Shown: piece after piece, positions 56,373 through 64,000 of the stretch | How the letters are laid out: each line of letters starts with the position of its first letter | Position numbering within the stretch: position 1 is the first letter of the stretch | Source: Zanthoxylum bungeanum | Lineage: Eukaryota > Streptophyta > Magnoliopsida > Sapindales > Rutaceae | DNA length: 64,000 nt | Direction of reading: 5' to 3' | Assembly (NCBI GenBank): GCA_019454045.1 | Contig: SKCR01023427.1 | Coordinates: 124,001-188,000, forward strand | Notes under the pieces: generated by a model | Seen by the model: the letters and a program-made list of their open reading frames with translations, nothing else | Database searches by the model: none | Told to the model about the DNA's origin: nothing | Position numbers and translations under genes: made by a program

Positions 56373-57586
56373 GGAGATATCCTGACCTTCATCTGGTTCA
56401 GTCGACTGGGAACATTCCCCATGGCTCATGTAGAGTCAACATATGACCTTCATCTGGTCTATAAAAATTGGAAGACTCCTCTGGTCCTTGACCAGTAGTA
56501 TGGAGATATCCTGACCTTCATCTGGTTCAGTCGACTGGGAACATTCCCCATGGCTCAAGTAGAGTCAATATATGACATTCATCTGGACCAGACAACATTG
56601 AAGACTCCTCTATTCCTTTGACCAATAGTATGGGGATTATCCTGACCTTCATCAGGTTCAGCCGACTGGGGACATTCCCCATGAATCATGCCGAGTCAAC
56701 TTGAAGACCCGGACTCCCTCTGTCCAGTTCACACTTGTCGTATGGAATATACTCCTGAACCGTATTATGGTTCAGTCGACTGGGGACATTCCCCATGGCT
56801 TGTGTCAAGCCAAGTTGAAGACTTGGACTACTCATAATCCATGCATTGAACTCACTCTGTCGTATGAAACATGAACTAGTACATTCTTGACTGGTACTCT
56901 TACATATTGTTCTATTCGACATATATTGAAATACTCTCCAAGTCAAGGACTTCTTGACTTAGAGAGTAGGGGACAAACTGTACGTGCCAAATTTGGGCCA
57001 TGGCCAAAACTGTCTTTCCATTCGAAACCAATGTCAGATAAAGCCCATAAATAGAGATGAAAGCCCAGGATAAAGCCCAATAAAAACCTTACTCCACTTA
57101 ATTCATACATAAAGCCAAGACCTTACCTAACATTCCCCACTCACCCTAATCATAATTATAATGCTCCACTTTGATCATTAAATAGTGATATCTTAGCACA
57201 TTGTGGGACTGATGCCAGCTGCGAAAATCACTCATCTTCAACTATAAATTACAACACAATTCGAGAAACATGGAAAAGGAGCAAGCCTGACTTCTCTCTT
57301 ACAGCTTCTGCTCTCTGACACAACTTTCAGAGCTTCACATTTCTTAAACATTTCATTCCGCCCTCACGGCCACCAAAAGAAGGTCATGGTAATAGTAAAC
57401 CTTGCTTTCACATTTAACATATTCACTGCTCATTTCATACTACTGACTTGAGCGTCGGAGTGCCCCCGGCACCCACCACACCGGTGGGAAGTCTTCTCCC
57501 GCTCACTCTACTTTGTCTTGCAGGATCGTTGATGCCCCCAACCTACAATTCTGATTGTGGACCTCGGCCGAAATCCAGCATCCATA
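56373..57586 (+). repeat. Right terminal module E with reversed 138-bp units
   Basis: Inverted copy of 44,701-45,900. It has TATAAAT at 57,243-57,249 and a small hairpin (ACTCTCCAAGTCAAG with CTTGACTTAGAGAGT) near 56,931-56,966. The end is GCATCCATA rather than GCATCCACA. Confidence 0.9.
57243..57249 (+). promoter_or_regulatory. TATA box in LTR-like module E
   Basis: CAACTATAAATTACAAC lies about 340 bp inside the right end and is conserved in modules C (52,965) and D (53,579) and inverted in A and B. This is a suitable place for an LTR promoter. Confidence 0.55.
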
Positions 57587-57644
57587 GACATTGACATTTA
57601 TATTTTAATTAGAGGATAAGAGTAAATATCTTTTCAAGTCTTAG

Positions 57645-58032
57645 TGCTTGTTTAATATAGCTTTTAATATAGGTGATATAATTTTTTTTAATATCTTAAA
57701 CTTTTTTCAAAAAATTTAGTGGTGTTTGGTTGTTTTTAAGTAGAGGTTTTTATGATTAAAAAAATTATTTTGTCTCTAACAACAAAAACTCAAAATTTGG
57801 ATTTTTTACAGTAGAACTTGAAAAACTTTTTTAAATGGTTAAATTATTTATAATATGATGTTTTAATTAAAAAAAAAATATTTTATTTATTACATAATAC
57901 AAATTTAAAAAAATTGTCAAATAAAATAATTTTATAATTTTGAGTAAAAACTCTTACTCACAATCAAACACACTTTTTACATCTATTAAAAATCATATCA
58001 AACAAACACTATTAAAAGTCATACCAAGAACT
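57645..58032. mobile_element. AT-rich MITE related to the 43.9-44.6-kb foldback
   Basis: Ends GTGCTTGTTTAATATAGCTT and TAAAAGTCATACCAAGAAC are inverted relatives. The inside shares GTGTTTGGTTGTTTTTAAGT and AAAAACTCAAAATTTGGAT with the foldback. Confidence 0.6.
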
Positions 58033-60124
58033 AACTATTTTACTTCTCTTCATTTGATTGCCATGATTTTTCATATTCTTAAAAAAAAATTCAATTGCAT
58101 GAGGAAAATTGGATTGAAAAATACATCTTTCCTAATTTAGGCAAAATTTAGAGTAAATTAGTTAGCCTTCACAAAAAAGGATTTTTTTACAAATTTTAGA
58201 TCAAATGGTCTAAATCACACCTTATGTGGAAAATTTTTAGAATTCAACAATGATTTCACGTCACTGATATAATAATCAAATCTTATCATGTGTGCAGAGT
58301 TAGCACACGTTCAGTCTTTTAATTCGGCCTTATTTCGAGCCCACGAACTCAATTCATTTATTTTGTCCGATCGTTTATTGTTTAGACACCCGCTTATGGT
58401 CCCCAATTTTTATATAACATCTAAATAATTAATACCAAATGGCCCTAAATTTTTATTATTATAATGTTATATTATAACTAGATGTCTCAAATTATAAAAA
58501 TAGCATTTGACCACAAGGATATTGGGTCTGCCTTCACTCATACTAAATATTAAAAACTACCAAAAAAAATTATAATTATACATATTATATATTTATTAAT
58601 TGACGGTCACTCATTTATCTGTTTAACACAAAAATTACTCCATTATGTGTCAGAGATTCTTTCTCCAAAAAAGAAAGTACAAGTAGCATTGTCCACAGGA
58701 ATTGAATATGATACCATGCATTGGTGATTCATATCACATAAATAAATAAATAATTATTGGTCAGCCTGGCCGAAAGATTTAGGGGATAGATATTGAATCA
58801 TACATAAAGGAATCGATTACATTAATACATATGCCAGCATCGCATAAGACAAAAGCTTGAAATCATCTATATTGATATCATTGTTATATTGTTATTAGAG
58901 ATGTCGACAGACTGAGTATGTGAATATTAATATTTATATTTGGTCCGTTCAATTTACGGGTACGAAAATTATGTTCATATCAGGCCTCTTGCGAGTCTTG
59001 TTTATGCTAAAATTTTACATCTAATAGAATAAAAATATCAATATCTGTATCCAACCTATCATACTAACGAATATAAAAAATTATCATTTTATCTACATTT
59101 AACGTATCAAACCCTGCGAACACCGTCTCCACGAGAATTTTTTCCATCCCTGATTGTTTTCACCATCTTCAGCCATTTGCAATTTCATTTTATTGTATTG
59201 TTTTTATATTTTGTCCCAGTTGAGTAAGTCAAATAAAAAAAAAGGCCAAATTTACATTTTAATGTTACCCATATCACACATCACATGAGGTGGTGAGTGA
59301 GTGAGTGAGACCCAAGAGAAGAATCGCAATTCCTTACGTAATTTAAGTTTGCCACCATTGATTCGAAATTTTATTTCCGCATCTTGAGAATAGCCCAATT
59401 TGAGTTAAAATTAGGCTCTAAATCAAATATAAACTAATAGTCATTGTAATAAAAATAAACAAAAAATCTATTTTTTTATTAATAGGAATGGTTAAATTTT
59501 AAAAACTCGTTTAGGGTTATCCTGCTAATTATCAAATAATGAAGAATTTAATTGCTTTGTATTACCAAAAAGGTGTCCAATTAATCTGATTGAACAATTT
59601 ACCTATGCATATGCTGCCTGCCTACCATATTTTACAAATCAATCAAAAAAGTATAATCTCAATTATAACTTTGAATTTCAATTTGATTAAGACATGGAAC
59701 ATGGTTCTCAACTCCCAATTTGCATGAGCTTTGTTCCCACATATTTGTTGTCTCCATCAATCACTACATATACCATAACCCAATTGAATTCTAATTTCCC
59801 ATCCTAGGAAAAATCAACCCAAAATAAATAAATTATTATTATTAAAATTATGAACTGTCATCTTAATATTTTGCATTTTAAATTCACAATTATTTTTCAA
59901 TCTGGGTTGGATTTGGTAAAATTTCTTATCTCTTGCACTTTGGAAGCAAAGGTATTTATGGAACATTACAATAATTTTGGCCACTTTTCTAGGCTAATTT
60001 GAGGGCCCCCAATAAACCTAATTATTCATTTTTGTCTGCTTTAAAATTTACTAGGAATTGAGCTTTTGGTTTGTTCCAAGCCTGATGTAGCCTATTGCGT
60101 CTTGTAAGCATATACATGTCAAAT
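58033..60124. other. AT-rich intergenic DNA, no gene seen
   Basis: No supported coding frame on either strand. Simple repeats are short (GTGAGTGAGTGAG near 59,293). Confidence 0.55.
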
Positions 60125-60571
60125 CCAGACAAGAAATATCGGGATGCTGCTAAGTGGCTATTGAAAATACTTTAAAAGAACTGCAGGGTATAAATTAATA
60201 TATGGGAAGCAGATTGACAGGTCACTGATACTGATAGGGTATGTGTTCACCTTGTTTAATGGCATTGTGAGGTGGAAAGTCTCTCCATAGAATGTTAGTT
60301 GCTTTATCAACAATAGAGACTGAGTATATAACAATTACCCAAGCAGTCAAGGAAGCTTTGTGGGCTGGTCAGTGAGTTGGGGTTGAGCAAGAGAATGTAA
60401 CTGTGTGTGTTTTGTGATAGCCAGAGTGCTTTGAACTTAGTTAAGGAGACTAAGTGCTTTGTCTGTTTCAAGGTTTTTTATACTTGATTATAAGCATTGG
60501 AGTCGTAGATGTGAGTAAAGAAAGAGCATGTCAACTGGTGGAGGAATGAGGAGCCGATTCAATGTGGAGTC
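60125..60571 (+). pseudogene. Eroded copia RNase H fragment
   Basis: Across several frames the translation follows copia RNase H: RDAAKWLLK, GYKLIYGKQ, GYVFTLFNGIVRWK, then TIETEYITI-like and VCFVIARVL in place of CDSQSAL. Many stops and small deletions. The upstream pol is absent. Confidence 0.75.
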
Positions 60572-60890
60572 TGTTGAAGATTGATTTTAAAATCAGTGCT
60601 AGGGTGCAATATTGAGATCTCAAGTGTTACAGGGGTTACTAGTTCATTAGTTAATATGTCAGGGGGTTAAATGGACTAATCCTACTACAATGTCAGCTTA
60701 GGCGGGAATATCAGTTTGTTGGTTATAATTGATATTGGTTGTAAAGCTGGCTAGGGGGGGGTCTGTTAATTGGCTTGTAACCTGATGTATAGTTTGAATT
60801 ATAAAATTTTTGATAGCTTGTAATTTGCTATACACATCTGAGCATTTTTTCTTAATAAAGAAAGATCGTGAAACTATGTCCTTGTTCAAA
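60572..60890 (+). repeat. Probable LTR of the eroded copia
   Basis: Starts TGTTGAAGATTGATTTTAAA just after the RNase H tail and includes a G run at 60,752-60,759. The end is uncertain. No partner copy was found in the window. Confidence 0.4.
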
Positions 60891-60949
60891 GACCTTGCTG
60901 GTTGTTGGAAAAAAAAAATGCTTATGAGTAAGCATTTTGAGGCTCAATA

Positions 60950-61240
60950 TGGCAGCTGCTGTGGCTGGCCAAAGTGTCACTGCCTCTATGGCTAGACAAC
61001 CTGTTGGACATGTGAGCCATGTCAATCCTGCTGCGTAAAAACCTAAAGGTGGCAACAGAAAATGTTTTTCTATTGACCACGTTGAACCTAGTAAGGTTTC
61101 TAAAGGAAGATGCTCCTGTACCCGCGGAGGGTGAGATTGATATCCAAGTGATCACTGCAATCGATGCTTGGAAACATTCTGAATTCCTATGTATGAATTA
61201 TCTGCTAAATGGGCTGAGTGATTCCTTGTACAGTGTGTAC
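60950..61240 (+). pseudogene. Copia gag N-terminal fragment, interrupted by copia 3
   Basis: About 61,019-61,240 reads FLLTTLNLVRFLKEDAPVPA, then DIQVITAIDAWKHSEFLC and NYLLNGLSDSLYSVY, the conserved start of a UBN2-type Gag. The stretch before it is frameshifted. The frame is cut at 61,241 by the LTR of copia 3. It lies after an LTR that itself follows RNase H, so the order is RNase H - LTR - gag. Confidence 0.75.
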
Positions 61241-61518
61241 TGTTGTGAAAACACGATCACTTTAGGAAGTATTTGAGGAAAAACCGAAATCGTATTATTA
61301 CTACAAGAATAATACTACAAGTTTTACAAACAAGAAAACTCACAAAAAAACCTCACACTTCTCTCTATACAAATCTCACTCATTTGGGATACAATTAATG
61401 GACTCAGAAGCACTCATTTTATAGTTGGCAAACCGCGTGAACAGTGCCACGCGGTTTGCCTACTCACTGCCAACTTCTCCTTTTGCTTTCGGTGGAGAAG
61501 GTTGACTGGCAACCAACA
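61241..61518 (-). repeat. 3' LTR of copia 3
   Basis: 278 bp; on the plus strand TGTTGTGAAAACACG to GGCAACCAACA. It has the same 13-bp promoter hairpin arms (61,427-61,439 and 61,448-61,460). Confidence 0.95.
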
Positions 61519-61677
61519 AATCTCCCCCTCGGTGAAGATTTCCCAGAAATCTGAGCCGACCATCAATCATCCAAAATCGGATCCTCCAAAGGATCCTCCC
61601 CTGGCTGCATCTGAATGACTGCCTACGTACCCTGAATCGGGATCAAGCCAATCGTAGTTCTAAGTATCTGAAAAACA

Positions 61678-64000
61678 TCATCTGTAAGCTATCCCGGTTG
61701 CGTCTCTGCACAACTCTAGCTTGTCTCGGGAAACCACCTTTGTTAACATATCGGCTGGATTCTCATCTGTATGGATCTTCACTAGTCTCAGCAGTTGTTG
61801 ATCCATCACTTCGCGTATCCAGTGATAGCGAATGTCAATGTGTTTCGTCCGGGCATGATACATTGAGTTCTTGCTCAAGTCCAGAGCACTCTGACTGTCA
61901 CTGTGTATCTTGTAGTCTGTTTGTCTGATCCCTAACTCTTGGAGAAACCGCTTTAGCCACAACATTTCTTTTCCTGCCTCAGCTATGGCAATGTACTCAG
62001 CCTCTGTTGTGGATAATGCAATACACCTCTGCAATCTTGACTGCCATGACACAGCTCCCCCTGCAAAAGTGTAAATGAATCCTGATGTAGATTTCCTACC
62101 ATCAAGATCTCCCGCCATATCTGAATCTGTATAGCCTTCCAAGATCGGATCAGCTCCCCCATAACACAGACGAAACTTCGTTGTACCCTTCAGGTACCTG
62201 AGAATCCATTTGACTGCCTCCCAGTGTTGTTTTCCAGGATTAGAGAGAAAACGGCTCACTACACCAACTGCATGTGCAATATCTGGCCTGGTACAAACCA
62301 TTGCATACATTAGGCTTCCAACTGCTGAAGAATACGGTATTGCTGACATCTCCTCTATCTCTTTCTTGGATGAGGGGCATGAACTCTTGCTCAGTTTGAA
62401 ATGGTGCGCTAGCGGAACGCTGACTGGTTTGGCTTTCTGTATATCGAACCTTTTGATCACCCGTTCAATATACCTCTCCTGTGAAAGCCACAGCTTCTTG
62501 TTCTGTCTGTCACGAACAATCTCCATTCCCAAAATCTGTTGAGCTGGTCCCAAGTCTTTCATGTCGAAAGCCTTGGAGAGTTCCTTCTTCAGTTGGCCGA
62601 TCTTCGTTGCTTCTTGTCCAACAATCAACATGTCATCTACGTACAGTAGAAGAGCAACGAAATTTCCATCTGGAAACCTCTGAATGTATACACACTGATC
62701 TGCTGCAGTTCTTTTGTAGCCTTGACCCACCATGAATGAGTCAAACTTCTTGTACCACTGCCTCGGTGCTTGTTTGAGCCCGTACAAGCTCTTTTTCAGC
62801 TTGCAAACAAGGTTTTCTTGCCTGAAACCTTGAATCCTTCTGGCTGCTCCATGTAGATTTCTTCATTCAGATCACCATGAAGAAATGCTGTTTTGACATC
62901 CATCTGTTCAAGCTCCAAGTTCAGTCTGGCTACCAATCCTAGGATAACTCGGATTGAAGCCATCTTTACCACTGGTGAAAAAATCTCATCAAAGTCGATC
63001 CCCTTTTTCTGTAGGAATCCTTTGACCACTAGCCGAGCTTTGTGTTTCACCACTTTTCCGCTGCCATCTTTCTTGAGCTTGAATACCCATTTGTTCCTCA
63101 GTGCTTTCATTCCATGTGGGAGCTTGACTATCTCATAAGTGTTGTTCTCTGCAGAGATTCCATTCATCCTGCATTGCGTGCAGCCATTTGTCTTTGTCCT
63201 TATGAGATATTGCTTCGTTGAAGGTTTCTGGCTCCCCCTCGTCAGTTAGCAGAATGTATTCTGATCCTGAGTATCTGGCTGATGGAATCCGGCCTCTCTC
63301 GGATCTTCGTACTGGAGGTTCTGGCTGTCTGTTGTCATCCGGATCTGTGGATGAACTCGAAGCCTCTGATGGAGCAGGCTGAAGCTCCCCCTGCTCAATA
63401 CCTCCATCCTCCTCTGGTTCTGCTTCTGGTACCCCATCATCATCTGTGGCCACTGGTGCTGGTGCTGGTGCTGGGGTTGTGTCTGGATTTGCATCGGCAT
63501 TATCGGCACTGATTCTAGAAGGCATTTTGGGCTTTTCAATGTCTTCTATTGTCTGGTCTTCAAGAAACACTACATCCCTGCTTCTGATGACCTTCCTTTC
63601 TTTCGGGTCCCATAACCTGTATCCAAATTCTTCGTCTCCATAGCCTATGAAGATGCATGGAGTAGTCCTTGCATCGAGCTTCTGCCTGAGCTCCTTGGAT
63701 ACATGTGCAAATGCTAAACATCCGAATATTCTGAGGTGAGAATATGAGGGATTCTTACCAGACCACACTTTCTCCGGAATCTCGAAGTTCAACGGTACAG
63801 ATGGTGATCTGTTGATCAGGTAGCAGGCGGCACGAACAGCTTCTCCCCAGAATGGCTTTGGCAGCTTGGCCATACTGATCATACTTCTGACTTTCTCCAT
63901 AATGGTGCGGTTCATCCTTTCAGCGACACCATTGTGTTGTGGGGTGCGTGGAACAGTCCTCTCGTGTCGAATACCATGACTTCCGCAGTAGGCATCGAAC
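61678..64000 (-). pseudogene. pol of copia 3 (integrase to RNase H), three frame breaks
   Basis: Reading leftward, the integrase C-terminal half through the RT N-terminus (MNRTIMEKVRSMISMAKLPK to ISHKDKDKWLHAMQDE) is 63,915-63,133. RT palm/finger residues are in 63,167-62,796 (RLVVKGFLQKKGIDFDEIFS). RT with YVDDMLIVG and complete RNase H (DSDMAGDLDGRKS, DSQSALDLSKNS) ends at 61,678 in RDATGIAYR. Compared with copia 2, one base is missing near 62,815, one near 63,165 and one near 63,148. All three lie at or beside runs of like bases. Otherwise this is the best-preserved copia coding region in the window. Confidence 0.93.

Larger units (their letters stand above)
44701..57586. mobile_element. 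12.9-kb non-coding element with inverted LTR-like ends and nested tandem arrays
   Basis: The left end is TGTGGATGCTGGATTTCGGC. The right end is its inverse, CCAGCATCCATA. GACAT is present at 44,696-44,700 and 57,587-57,591. About 1.2 kb at each end are inverted copies. The internal order is module A (reverse), 138-bp repeats forward then reversed around 46,139/46,140, module B (reverse), a long 138-bp array, a 77-bp array, reversed 138-bp units, modules C and D (forward), a primer-binding site, about 0.94 kb of unique DNA, a second 77-bp array, reversed 138-bp units and module E (forward). No gag, pol or transposase is recognisable. The modules look like the promoter-R-U5 part of an LTR, and the TGGCGCC site is typical of plant Ty3/gypsy elements. 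It is probably a rearranged non-autonomous (LARD-like) element; a giant foldback DNA element is the alternative. Confidence 0.75.
61241..64000 (-). mobile_element. Ty1/copia LTR retrotransposon 3 (copia 2 family), cut by the window edge
   Basis: Minus strand. The 3' LTR is 61,241-61,518, the inverted purine tract AATCTCCCCCTCG is at 61,519, and pol reads leftward from the window edge. LTR and RNase H are almost identical to copia 2. The 5' end lies beyond the window. Confidence 0.95.

Noticed and set aside
55925..56498. Overlapping 62-codon frames (MVFVPIDIYICSLG type)
   Set aside because: Products of the 77-bp tandem array; each unit shifts the frame, so the same peptide reappears at each third-frame return.
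44701..57586. Mutator-like transposon with long terminal inverted repeats
   Set aside because: No 9-bp target duplication fits, and the ends behave like LTR ends (TATA box, CA terminus, TGGCGCC primer site). Kept only as a secondary possibility.
57940..58140. 66-residue open frame near the right MITE
   Set aside because: Mostly inside an AT-rich MITE; no homology recognised.
60810..61276. 85-residue frame (61,019-61,276) as a host gene
   Set aside because: It is a copia Gag start that reads into the LTR of copia 3.

Overview
The window is nuclear DNA from a flowering plant, most likely a eudicot. The evidence is AT-rich intergenic sequence, GT-AG introns, an EMSY-LIKE gene with plant exon structure, a DUF761 gene, and many plant-type transposons. 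I cannot name the species. Five host loci are supported or possible. They are the 3' part of a bromodomain gene (1-7298, +), a doubtful small spliced locus (8120-10016, +), a complete ten-exon EMSY-LIKE gene (15730-10920, -), a small secreted-peptide gene (20052-20339, +) and a DUF761 gene (33770-34348, +). No tRNA, rRNA or CRISPR feature was seen.

Layout. 1-7298: bromodomain gene whose intron holds a 5.5-kb Ty1/copia element with a GTTAT target duplication. 8-16 kb: doubtful locus, foldback MITE, then EMSY-LIKE, whose largest internal intron carries a hAT MITE and a SINE. 16.5-20 kb: hAT MITEs, a small Helitron and SINEs. 20-25.8 kb: peptide gene with a second copia element 47 bp after its stop codon. 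27.5-31.8 kb: truncated copia on the minus strand. 32.3-33.1 kb: apparently triple-nested DNA elements. 33.8-34.3 kb: DUF761 gene. 37.4-41.8 kb: copia of a different lineage with three zinc knuckles in Gag. 42-44.7 kb: hAT MITE, SINEs and a foldback element.

44,701-57,586 is the most unusual part. It is a 12.9-kb, non-coding block flanked by GACAT on both sides. Its outer ends are about 1.2 kb of inverted, not direct, repeats. Inside are three more copies of the same LTR-like terminal module in both orientations, 138-bp and 77-bp tandem arrays, a 42-bp perfect palindrome at 46,119-46,160, and one retrotransposon-type primer-binding site (TGGCGCCCACCGTGGGG at 53,927). It reads as a non-autonomous, Ty3-like element that became a head-to-head structure with two U5-type ends.

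57.6-64 kb: another MITE, about 2 kb of plain intergenic DNA, an eroded copia fragment, and a minus-strand copia of the 20-25.8 kb family that is cut by the window edge.

The host genes do not form a pathway. The copia elements at 0.8, 20, 31 and 61 kb are Tnt1/Tork-like relatives. They share a hairpin just upstream of the LTR TATA box and, where the leader is visible, repeats of CCACGTCAGC type. All their coding regions are broken by short indels.
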